A DNA stretch of 6,810 nucleotides from CANLWN01 sp039815505 (GCA_039815505.1 JBCBZE010000190.1:1-6810), one strand, 5' to 3'; shown: positions 1 to 5,591, numbered from the stretch's first letter. The notes: generated from the letters alone by a model not told the origin. Made by a program: numbers and translations.

Positions 1-76
<76 letters not shown>

Positions 77-87
77 TTTGGCCGCCC

Positions 88-118
88 CAAAGGAAATACT
101 TTTTAATTAAGTATCAAA
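88..118 (-). promoter_or_regulatory. Candidate Bacteroidota-type promoter for tRNA-Ala
   Basis: On the minus strand a -33 element TTTG (118 to 115) is followed after exactly 19 nt by TTCCTTTG (95 to 88). The phylum's primary sigma consensus is TTTG, about 19 nt, then TAnnTTTG, so only one base of the -7 element differs. The predicted start lies a few nt upstream of the mature tRNA 5' end at 75, as expected for a stable RNA. The 19-nt spacer (96-114) is itself a dyad with 6-bp arms ATACTT/AAGTAT, which could instead be the terminator hairpin of the stress protein gene arriving from the right. Confidence 0.55.
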
Positions 119-147
119 GTACAATTCCTGGAAATTACAATTTAGGG

Positions 148-948
148 TCAATCCTTTTTAGCCACGCACAATACCAAAACGGGTGTCGGGGCAAAAAACT
201 CAGATTTGGGAACGGTGTTCTTTTCCCAAAGATTTTTGAAAAACCCCCTCTTTCTCCTAAAAACACATAGTAAATCTGGTTGCTGGGACTGAAAATGCTC
301 CAACACGCCTAAATAGGTGGTGGGATTCTCCGTTATGGCGAGCTGGGTGCTTATATCCATCAAAGACGTATCTACCTTTAAATCCTCATCGGAATAACCG
401 GGTGTCTTTACCAACAATAGGTTTACGGTAGCGTTAAATTTATCCTGAATATAGATAAGTGGATTAAGGATTCTCTTTCTTCGCAATACCCCGGATTTAA
501 ATGCGGTCAATATTATTTTAAAAGGTGTAAAAATCGTTCCTTTAGGTACAATAAGCGTAGGTATATCCGTTCTTTTAACAATCCTCCCGGATGTGTTCCC
601 CAAATAAAGTTCTTCTTTAATATCATTACTTCTCGGAGCTATAATGATCAAATCTATGCCAAGTTCCTTATCAATTTCTATAAGCCCATCAATAATATCC
701 CCATTATACGTAGCGATTTTAATATCCACTTCTTTGGAATCTACCTTGGTAATAACCTCTTTTAACCGTTCCTTGCTGCTCTCTGCGGCTTTCTCCGCAA
801 TATTGGTCAGGCCTCCGGCCCTGCTCATAGCGCTAAAGACATCCATCACATAGACTTGAGAGGCAAATTGGGATGCGAAATCCACGGCGTATTGCAAGGT
901 TTCATGTGCGTTAGGGGATGTACCAACAGGGACTAAAATATTTTTCAT
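148..948 (-). CDS. Tandem-domain universal stress protein (UspA family)
   Basis: This is a 266-residue cytoplasmic protein of the UspA superfamily, whose members act in stress survival and often bind ATP. Domain 1 (about residues 1-137) starts with the typical MKNILVPVGTSPNA strand and loop and ends with LGNTSGRIVKRTDIPTLIVPKG. Domain 2 (about 142-264) repeats the fold in degenerate form (FKIILTAF near 143, PTPVLVLCV near 255). In the usual G-x2-G-x9-G-S/T nucleotide motif, the two early glycines align with A104 and S107; only G117 is kept, followed by N118. ATP binding is therefore uncertain in domain 1 and unlikely in domain 2. The ATG at 948 fits the family start, and the stop is TGA. It is transcribed divergently from the acetyltransferase gene across a 56-bp gap. 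The family is clear; the specific role is not. Confidence 0.9.
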   Translation of the reverse strand: MKNILVPVGTSPNAHETLQYAVDFASQFASQVYVMDVFSAMSRAGGLTNIAEKAAESSKERLKEVITKVDSKEVDIKIATYNGDIIDGLIEIDKELGIDLIIIAPRSNDIKEELYLGNTSGRIVKRTDIPTLIVPKGTIFTPFKIILTAFKSGVLRRKRILNPLIYIQDKFNATVNLLLVKTPGYSDEDLKVDTSLMDISTQLAITENPTTYLGVLEHFQSQQPDLLCVFRRKRGFFKNLWEKNTVPKSEFFAPTPVLVLCVAKKD

Positions 949-973
949 CGACTAGGAATTATGATTTATACTC

Positions 974-981
974 TAAATTTA
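974..981. promoter_or_regulatory. Weak shared -7-like element in divergent gap
   Basis: The 56-bp gap between the stress protein and acetyltransferase starts contains the palindrome TAAATTTA. It is one base from TAnnTTTG on each strand, so it could serve either gene. No TTTG-like -33 element lies at the expected 19-20 nt on either strand. This is a weak candidate only; both promoters must lie in or near this gap, but I cannot place them firmly. Confidence 0.2.
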
Positions 982-1004
982 CGATTAAATTGAAAACCAG
1001 TATC

Positions 1005-1505
1005 ATGATCAGACATGCAAAGATATCGGAAATAAACGATATTCTTGATTTAACCAAAGCCTGCGCGGCATATATGATAGAAAAAGATATCTATCAATGG
1101 AACGAGCACTATCCGTCAAAGGAAGCTTTTGAAAAAGATATGAAAAGAAATGAGCTCTACGTGCTTGTTATCGATGGTAAAATCGAAGGGATAATTGTCA
1201 TCTCAACCTTGATGGATGAAGAATATGTTCCTATAGAATGGTTGACCCCGAACACCAATAATATCTATATACATAGGCTGGCCATACATCCTAAATATCA
1301 AGGAAAAGGTTATGCACAAAAACTAATGGATTATGCGGAGGCATATGCCAAGGAAAATAAACTAACATCCGTACGTTTAGATACATTTAGCCAGAACAAA
1401 AGAAACCAAAAATTTTATGAAAGACGTGGGTATCAAAGATTAGGCGATATCTTCTTTCCCAAACAAAGTAAGCACCCTTTTCATTGTTATGAACTAGTAT
1501 TGTAA
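1005..1505 (+). CDS. GNAT-family N-acetyltransferase
   Basis: This 166-residue cytoplasmic enzyme has the Gcn5-related acetyltransferase fold and should transfer an acetyl group from acetyl-CoA to an amine of unknown substrate. Motif A is intact at residues 91-104 (RLAIHPKYQGKGYA), with the Q-x-x-G-x-A pyrophosphate-binding loop at 99-104. The C-terminal part has NQKFYERRGY (134-143), the usual motif B region. Length is normal for a single-domain GNAT. I chose the ATG at 1005 because it opens MIRHAKISEINDI, a standard first GNAT strand; the open frame extends back to 918 but would overlap the divergent stress protein gene and adds unconserved residues. The MATE gene follows after 13 nt, so the two may share a transcript. 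The sequence does not reveal the substrate. Confidence 0.88.
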   Translation: MIRHAKISEINDILDLTKACAAYMIEKDIYQWNEHYPSKEAFEKDMKRNELYVLVIDGKIEGIIVISTLMDEEYVPIEWLTPNTNNIYIHRLAIHPKYQGKGYAQKLMDYAEAYAKENKLTSVRLDTFSQNKRNQKFYERRGYQRLGDIFFPKQSKHPFHCYELVL

Positions 1506-1518
1506 TCCCTGACCTTCG

Positions 1519-2853
1519 TTGAGAACCGTCGTTAATCTTAAAACTATCAATAATTTGGCTATTCCTGCAACGGTGGCAGGAATAGCGGAACCTTTATTAT
1601 CCATTACCGATACAGCCATAGTAGGTAACATTCCCAAAGACGGTCTGGAATCCTTGGCGGCCGTGGGTATTGTGGGTTCTTTTTTATCCATGTTGATATG
1701 GATCTTGGGACAGACCCGTAGTTCCATATCGGCCATTATATCCCAGTATCTGGGCGCAGGCCGCTTGGAAGAGGTAAAAGCGTTGCCTGCCCAAGCGATA
1801 TTTTTTAATATCCTTTTAAGCATCGTTGTCTTGCTCTCTACCATCTTTATTGTTGAAGATATTTTTAAGTTGTTGGAGGCTTCCGGCAAAATCCTGGCGT
1901 ATTGTGTCTCCTATTATTCCATACGGGTTTGGGGCTTCCCCCTGACCCTTTTTACATTTGCCGTATTTGGTATATTCCGAGGGCTTCAAAATACGTTCTG
2001 GCCCATGCTTATAGCCATAGTGGGCGCCGTCCTCAATGTTGTTCTAGATATTATCCTGGTGTATGGCATTGATGGGTATTTGGATGCGATGTATCTTGAA
2101 GGTGCGGCTTGGGCCAGTTTAATAGCACAGGCCATTATGGCCATAATGGCCTTCATTTTGCTAGTTATGAAAACAGATATCAGTTTACGGTTGCGTTTTC
2201 CTTTACATCCAGAATTAGGGCGACTCGTAGTTATGAGCTTAAATCTCTTTGTACGGGCATTGGCATTAAATGCGGCCTTAGTCCTAGCGGTACGCGAGGC
2301 TACGGCATTAGGCGATAAGTACATTGGGGCGCATACCATTGCCATAAACCTATGGCTCTTTGCAGCTTTCTTTATAGATGGTTATGGTGCTGCGGGAAAT
2401 ATTATGGGAGGTAAGCTTTTAGGGGCAAAAGACTATAATGGATTATGGAAACTTTCCAAAAAAATAATCCAATACGGGCTTGTAGTAAGTCTTTTTTTAG
2501 TCATAGGAGGATTTTCCTTTTATCATTCTATCGGACGTATTTTCTCTAATGAAGCGGTTGTTTTGGAGACTTTCTATAGCATCTTTTTTATCCTGATCCT
2601 AGGATTGCCCATGAATACGATCGCCTTTGTTTTCGATGGGCTTTTCAAAGGACTTGGCGAAATGAAATACCTAAGGAATGTATTGCTTGCAGCAACCTTT
2701 TTGGGTTTTGTCCCTACCATTTATATGGGTAAATTTTTAGGTTGGGGATTTTATGCCATATGGATTGCCTTTCTAGTATGGATGACCATAAGGGGCGGGG
2801 CCTTGGTATGGAAATTTAGACGAAAGTTTCGCCCACTATTGCAAAAGGTTTAA
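1519..2853 (+). CDS. MATE-family multidrug/cation antiporter, DinF-like
   Basis: This is a 444-residue inner-membrane protein with about twelve hydrophobic segments, typical of MATE exporters that expel organic cations or drugs in exchange for Na+ or H+. TM1 carries LAIPATVAGIAEPLLSITDT with P16 and D31; the DTAIVGN motif is the DinF-subfamily form and D31 matches the conserved ion-coupling Asp of TM1. A second half-repeat is visible (IGAHTIAINLWLFAAFFIDG, then GGKLLGAKDYNGL). Substrate is unknown. The start is TTG at 1519: an in-frame TGA lies at 1510-1512, no ATG occurs before the conserved TM1, and the first in-frame ATG (codon 58, at 1690) would remove TM1. It begins 13 nt after the acetyltransferase stop. 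The gene contains two strong inverted repeats (1558-1586 and 2129-2152), listed separately. A sequencing error near the start cannot be excluded. Confidence 0.88.
   Translation: MRTVVNLKTINNLAIPATVAGIAEPLLSITDTAIVGNIPKDGLESLAAVGIVGSFLSMLIWILGQTRSSISAIISQYLGAGRLEEVKALPAQAIFFNILLSIVVLLSTIFIVEDIFKLLEASGKILAYCVSYYSIRVWGFPLTLFTFAVFGIFRGLQNTFWPMLIAIVGAVLNVVLDIILVYGIDGYLDAMYLEGAAWASLIAQAIMAIMAFILLVMKTDISLRLRFPLHPELGRLVVMSLNLFVRALALNAALVLAVREATALGDKYIGAHTIAINLWLFAAFFIDGYGAAGNIMGGKLLGAKDYNGLWKLSKKIIQYGLVVSLFLVIGGFSFYHSIGRIFSNEAVVLETFYSIFFILILGLPMNTIAFVFDGLFKGLGEMKYLRNVLLAATFLGFVPTIYMGKFLGWGFYAIWIAFLVWMTIRGGALVWKFRRKFRPLLQKV
1558..1586 (+). repeat. Perfect 11-bp inverted repeat near MATE start
   Basis: GCTATTCCTGC (1558-1568) is separated by the 7-nt loop AACGGTG from its exact reverse complement GCAGGAATAGC (1576-1586). 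In RNA it would form an 11-bp hairpin spanning MATE codons 14-23, with its first base 39 nt after the start of the TTG codon. It overlaps conserved TM1 codons, so part of the symmetry could come from the protein sequence. There is no clear T run after it, so a plain terminator is unlikely. Confidence 0.7.
2129..2152. repeat. 24-bp perfect palindrome inside the MATE gene
   Basis: The run from A2129 to T2152 equals its own reverse complement with no spacer. Its centre is GGCC at 2139-2142, and GGCC also flanks both ends. It encodes residues QAIMAIMAF, where the codons ATT ATG GCC and ATA ATG GCC form a near-direct 9-nt repeat, so a local duplication plus the palindromic GGCC could explain it. 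It could extrude as a cruciform or fold in mRNA. Confidence 0.85.
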
Positions 2854-2878
2854 TTTTAAAGCGCATAGCGCATTAAAA
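2854..2878. terminator. Hairpin after MATE stop, possible weak terminator
   Basis: Directly after the MATE TAA, an 11-position stem pairs 2854-2864 with 2868-2878 around the loop ATA, with one A-A mismatch. The core is GCGC-ATA-GCGC, flanked by TTTTAA and TTAAAA. The plus strand downstream is A-rich rather than T-rich, so intrinsic termination is not convincing. It could be an RNA 3'-end stabiliser or a protein-binding dyad between the MATE and crotonase genes. Confidence 0.35.
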
Positions 2879-2898
2879 ACCTAAATCACAACTCATAT

Positions 2899-3666
2899 AT
2901 GGACACCACAAGGGAAAATGGAAGCTTGTATACAAAAATAGATAAGGGCATTGCCACGGTTGAATTTGGTCATCCCGCAAGTAATTCCTTTGTTGCCGAG
3001 CTGTTGAATAGATTGACCAAGGAGCTGCTTATACTTTCTGAAAACGATACTGTTTCCATTATTGTGCTGAGATCGGAGGGCGACCGGGCCTTTTGTGCAG
3101 GAGCTTCTTTTGATGAATTGGTGGCCATTTCAAATTTAGCGGAAGGGAAGGCTTTTTTTAGCGGATTTGCCAACGTCATCAATGCTATGAGAAGTTGTAC
3201 AAAATTAATTATAGGTCGTGTACAAGGTAAAGCTGTAGGTGGAGGAGTTGGACTTATCTCCGCCTGTGATTATGTGATGGCCACCGAGGCGGCAGCTATA
3301 CGCCTTTCAGAACTCACCATTGGAATCGCCCCCTTGGTCATTGCCCCAGCTGTTGAACGTAAATTGGGAAAAGCGGGTTTCTCAGAACTTTCCCTAGCCC
3401 CATCCGAATGGAAAAATGCCTATTGGGCCAAGGAAAGAGGCCTCTTTTCAAAAGTATACGACACCATAAAACAATTGGATGACGAATTATTTTTTTTCAC
3501 GGAAAAACTAGCTTCCTATAACCCGGAAGCACTGATGACCATGAAAAAAGTGCTTTGGGAAGGTACGGAGGATTGGGGCGCTCTACTCATAGAACGGGCA
3601 GAACTATCGGGAAAATTAGCCTTATCCCCCAACACCAAAAGGGCTTTGGAAAAGTTCAAAAAATAG
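2899..3666 (+). CDS. Crotonase-family enoyl-CoA hydratase/isomerase, possibly LiuC-like
   Basis: This is a 255-residue cytoplasmic protein of the crotonase superfamily, usual length. The oxyanion-hole segments are present: RAFCAGASFDEL (63-74) and GGGVGLISACDYVMA (114-128). Of the two catalytic glutamates of classical enoyl-CoA hydratase, the first position is glycine (G118), while the second is kept as E138 in LSELTIGIAP. The following APLVIAPAVERKLG resembles methylglutaconyl-CoA hydratases of leucine/isoprenoid breakdown (LiuC/AtuE type) as I recall them, rather than the PGAGGTQRL form of fatty acid beta-oxidation enzymes. The reaction is therefore on an acyl-CoA thioester, but hydration, isomerisation or another crotonase chemistry cannot be decided here. 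The start ATG lies 45 nt after the MATE stop; no leucine-pathway neighbours are visible. Confidence 0.88.
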   Translation: MDTTRENGSLYTKIDKGIATVEFGHPASNSFVAELLNRLTKELLILSENDTVSIIVLRSEGDRAFCAGASFDELVAISNLAEGKAFFSGFANVINAMRSCTKLIIGRVQGKAVGGGVGLISACDYVMATEAAAIRLSELTIGIAPLVIAPAVERKLGKAGFSELSLAPSEWKNAYWAKERGLFSKVYDTIKQLDDELFFFTEKLASYNPEALMTMKKVLWEGTEDWGALLIERAELSGKLALSPNTKRALEKFKK

Positions 3667-3700
3667 AACAATAAGAAGTTCTTGTTCCCGTTTTGTTCTC
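3666..3700 (+). terminator. Hairpin at crotonase stop, weak terminator candidate
   Basis: Beginning on the last base of the crotonase stop codon, GAACAA (3666-3671) pairs with TTGTTC (3682-3687), with two further A-T pairs inside after one mismatch and a GAAG loop. It is followed by CCGTTTTGTTCTC, which is T-rich but broken. This could give partial termination before the small membrane protein gene. Confidence 0.3.
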
Positions 3701-3712
3701 TAAACTAACGTT

Positions 3713-3826
3713 ATGGATATCCTATCATTTTTAAACAGCGACTTAATTATGCCCATGGTGGCCCTATTGGTCATTGTTATTTATATCGTTAACCGCATTC
3801 GAAATCAAAGAAGGTTTAGAAGATAG
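3713..3826 (+). CDS. Small single-pass membrane protein, 37 residues, unknown function
   Basis: An ATG at 3713 opens a 37-codon frame ending in TAG at 3824-3826. The protein begins MDILSFLNSDLIMP, continues through a clean hydrophobic segment (about residues 11-28, LIMPMVALLVIVIYIV) and ends in a strongly basic tail (RIRNQRRFRR). This is the pattern of a single membrane helix with the tail in the cytoplasm by the positive-inside rule. It fills most of an otherwise empty 219-nt gap between the crotonase stop and queD, in the same direction as both, starting 46 nt after the crotonase stop. No TAnnTTTG element is visible just upstream, so it may be read through from the crotonase transcript. I do not recognise a family. 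The main doubt is chance: a 37-codon frame is short, although its composition looks strongly protein-like. Confidence 0.6.
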   Translation: MDILSFLNSDLIMPMVALLVIVIYIVNRIRNQRRFRR

Positions 3827-3860
3827 ATGTTCTTTTCATAGTTCCATTCCAAAGAATCCC

Positions 3861-3868
3861 TAACTTTG
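3861..3868 (+). promoter_or_regulatory. -7 promoter element of queD
   Basis: TAACTTTG matches the Bacteroidota -7 consensus TAnnTTTG exactly. It ends 17 nt before the queD ATG, predicting a short leader. The -33 TTTG is not at the expected 19 nt; the nearest run, TTTTC at 3833-3837, is about 4 nt too far upstream. It implies that queD has its own promoter, independent of the crotonase gene. Confidence 0.5.
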
Positions 3869-3885
3869 TGTTTCATATAGGTTAG

Positions 3886-4335
3886 ATGGGAAAAATTAGA
3901 ATCACCAAACAATTTACTTTTGAGACAGGCCATGCGTTGTATGGCTACGATGGCAAATGCAAAAACATACATGGGCATAGTTATAAACTTTCCGTTACAG
4001 TTATCGGTACGCCTATAACAGACGTCTCCCATGTGAAGTTGGGAATGGTCATAGATTTTGGAGATCTTAAGGACATCGTAAAAGATGAAATTGTAGAGCC
4101 TTTTGATCATGCCACTGTTTTTAACAAAAATACCCCACATTTGGAGCTCGCCAAGGAACTCATGAATAGGGGCCACAAGGTAATCCTGGCCGATTACCAA
4201 CCTAGCAGTGAAAATATGGTGATGGATTTTGCGGCCAAAATTGCGTCACGTCTTCCAAAAAACATTAAACTACATTCTTTAAAACTTCGTGAAACGGAAA
4301 CCGCTTTTGCCGAGTGGTATGCAAGCGATAACTAA
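3886..4335 (+). CDS. queD: 6-carboxy-5,6,7,8-tetrahydropterin synthase (QueD)
   Basis: This is a 149-residue cytoplasmic zinc enzyme of the PTPS/QueD fold. It converts 7,8-dihydroneopterin triphosphate to 6-carboxytetrahydropterin, the second step to preQ0 and the tRNA nucleoside queuosine. The zinc histidines are H16, H29 and H31, and the catalytic cysteine is C25. The spacing C-x3-H-G-H is that of QueD; eukaryotic-type pyruvoyltetrahydropterin synthases have two more residues between Cys and the HGH. Also present are VIDFGDLK (55-62), catalytic pair D74-H75 in FDHATVFN, PSSEN (106-110) and LRETETAFAEW (134-144). It is longer than the about 120 residues of E. coli QueD, mostly from inserted loops near 42-53 and 80-104. 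No other queuosine gene is in the window. The ATG at 3886 is well placed after a -7 element. Confidence 0.9.
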   Translation: MGKIRITKQFTFETGHALYGYDGKCKNIHGHSYKLSVTVIGTPITDVSHVKLGMVIDFGDLKDIVKDEIVEPFDHATVFNKNTPHLELAKELMNRGHKVILADYQPSSENMVMDFAAKIASRLPKNIKLHSLKLRETETAFAEWYASDN

Positions 4336-4422
4336 ATATATACGCTAAAAGCCCGGTTGAACAAATACTACATTATCCAAGGGAAGCGCCTTTTACCGTT
4401 ATTACCTATCTTTATATGCCAA

Positions 4423-5196
4423 ATGAAACAAATCACCATTCCGGAAGGTAAGAAAGTATACTTTGCCAGTGACAATCACCTGGGTGCACCCACTTTAGCA
4501 CAGAGTTTGCCCCGTGAGAAAAAATTTGTGGCATGGTTGGACAGTATTAAACATGATGCTGCGGCCATTTTCCTTTTGGGTGACTTGTTCGATTTCTGGT
4601 TCGAGTACAAAACCGTTGTGCCAAAGGGCTTTACCCGTACCTTGGGCAAATTAGCGGAACTTTCCGATATGGGTATCCCCATACATTATTTTGTAGGCAA
4701 CCATGACCTATGGATGAATGGTTATTTTCAAGAAGAGCTCAACATCCCCGTTTATCATGAACCGCAGCAGTATGCTATGAACAACACTAGTTTTTTTATC
4801 GGCCATGGAGATGGTTTGGGTCCTCATGACAAAGGGTACAAGCGAATGAAAAAGGTATTTACCAACCCTCTGGCCCAATGGTTGTTTAAATGGTTACACC
4901 CAGATATCGGCGTACGGTTGGCCCAATACTTTTCCGTAAAAAATAAAATGATCTCCGGGGACTCGGATATTAAATTTCTGGGTGAGGATAAAGAGTGGCT
5001 GGTACAGTATGCCAAGCGAAAATTAGAACAGAACCATTATGATTACTTCGTTTTTGGGCACCGACACCTTCCTTTGGAAATAGATTTAAATGGAAAGTCC
5101 ACCTATCTTAATTTAGGGGATTGGATCACCTACTTTACCTATGCGGTCTTTGATGGCAAGAAACTGTCTTTGGAAAAACTGGATAAACCTGATTGA
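4423..5196 (+). CDS. lpxH: UDP-2,3-diacylglucosamine diphosphatase (LpxH-type)
   Basis: This is a 257-residue calcineurin-like metallophosphoesterase that should hydrolyse UDP-2,3-diacylglucosamine to lipid X and UMP, an early step of lipid A synthesis at the inner face of the cytoplasmic membrane. All metal motifs are visible: D17-x-H19 (SDNHLG), G53-D54 (GDLFDFWFE), N93-H94-D95 (GNHD), H128-x-D130 (GHGD) and H213-x-H215 (GHRH). They match the D/H, D, N, H, H-H set of E. coli LpxH. The 22 residues upstream in frame would need a TTG at 4357 and are unconserved, so I chose the ATG at 4423. A near-match -7 box TATCTTTA sits at 4407-4414, only 8 nt before this ATG, so it is weak. The gap from queD is 87 nt. 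A different substrate is possible because this phosphoesterase family is broad. Confidence 0.88.
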   Translation: MKQITIPEGKKVYFASDNHLGAPTLAQSLPREKKFVAWLDSIKHDAAAIFLLGDLFDFWFEYKTVVPKGFTRTLGKLAELSDMGIPIHYFVGNHDLWMNGYFQEELNIPVYHEPQQYAMNNTSFFIGHGDGLGPHDKGYKRMKKVFTNPLAQWLFKWLHPDIGVRLAQYFSVKNKMISGDSDIKFLGEDKEWLVQYAKRKLEQNHYDYFVFGHRHLPLEIDLNGKSTYLNLGDWITYFTYAVFDGKKLSLEKLDKPD

Positions 5197-5218
5197 ACTT
5201 TTTTGATCAGACTTTATC
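5182..5218. terminator. Candidate bidirectional terminator between convergent genes
   Basis: A two-part hairpin covers the lpxH stop and the stop of the opposing gene. The outer stem pairs GATAAA (5182-5187) with TTTATC (5213-5218). After a small internal loop, nine pairs including two G-U wobbles join 5189-5197 with 5202-5210 around the loop CTTT. On the minus strand it is followed by CAGTTTTTCC, which contains a T run; the plus strand lacks a strong one. The convergent arrangement with only 20 bp between stops fits a shared terminator. Confidence 0.45.
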
Positions 5219-5573
5219 AACTTTCGGTAATTCCTCCCAAAAGACAATCTAAATTCAGTTGAAAAAGAGTTCCTTCCACCAAATCATGAACAGCGTTCAG
5301 TTCTTTCAAGTTCATGGCCAAACTTACTTGTGGTGCAGGGGTATCCAATAACAAGGCGCGGCAAGATTCGTTTTGGGCGCAATCCTTACATAGGGAATGA
5401 CCGTTCATGGTACATTTGATATTCTTGGAAAACTGCATCAATTCTTCCTTGGATAACAAAAGACCTGTATCCCTAAAAACTAATTGAATCTTATGAATGT
5501 CCTTTATGGTGTTCCGCTTCCATTGAAAAGCTACCCCAAACTGATTGTGGTAAATAGAGTTAATATCTTGCAT
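5217..5573 (-). CDS. Small protein with a four-cysteine cluster, unknown function
   Basis: The product is 118 residues from the ATG at 5573 (MQDINSIYHNQFGVAFQW). The frame opens 7 codons earlier at a TTG (5594), but that codon overlaps the -7 promoter element at 5592-5599, so the ATG is preferred. The first third alternates hydrophobic and polar residues (IHKIQLVFRDTGLLLSKEEL), suggesting beta strands then a helix. The middle holds four cysteines, C54, C62, C65 and C71, spaced C-x7-C-x2-C-x5-C, with a nearby histidine; this could bind zinc or be a redox or Fe-S site. The last third (LAMNLKELNAVHDLVEGTLFQL) resembles a helix. There is no signal peptide or membrane segment. The strand-helix-Cys-helix layout reminds me loosely of small flavobacterial proteins of unknown function such as DUF6686, but I cannot confirm this. 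It lies 60 bp downstream of recJ on the same strand. Confidence 0.75.
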   Translation of the reverse strand: MQDINSIYHNQFGVAFQWKRNTIKDIHKIQLVFRDTGLLLSKEELMQFSKNIKCTMNGHSLCKDCAQNESCRALLLDTPAPQVSLAMNLKELNAVHDLVEGTLFQLNLDCLLGGITES

Positions 5574-5591
5574 GGTACTATTTATATAGTC

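Noticed and set aside
918..1004. N-terminal extension of the acetyltransferase to an ATG at 918
   Set aside because: It would overlap the start of the divergent stress protein gene by 31 bp and adds 29 residues unlike a GNAT N-terminus; the ATG at 1005 opens the normal first strand.
1494..1889. 131-codon minus-strand frame opposite the MATE gene
   Set aside because: It is antisense to a well-conserved transporter, has no recognisable motif, and its product composition is that of a shadow frame.
1986..2345. 119-codon minus-strand frame opposite the middle of the MATE gene
   Set aside because: It is a shadow of conserved membrane-protein codons, with low-complexity Ala/Arg/Met content and no homology I recognise.
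1005..3666. Acetyltransferase, MATE exporter and crotonase as a dedicated resistance or natural-product cluster
   Set aside because: There is no biosynthetic core enzyme or regulator, and the flanking genes are housekeeping. Close spacing alone does not support a joint pathway.
3805..4200. 131-codon minus-strand frame opposite queD
   Set aside because: It lies opposite nearly all the catalytic motifs of queD and has no independent support.
4357..4422. N-terminal extension of LpxH to a TTG at 4357, which looks like a short hydrophobic leader
   Set aside because: The added 22 residues need a rare start and are not part of the family; LpxH is cytoplasmic and needs no leader. The ATG at 4423 lies shortly before the conserved SDNHLG motif.
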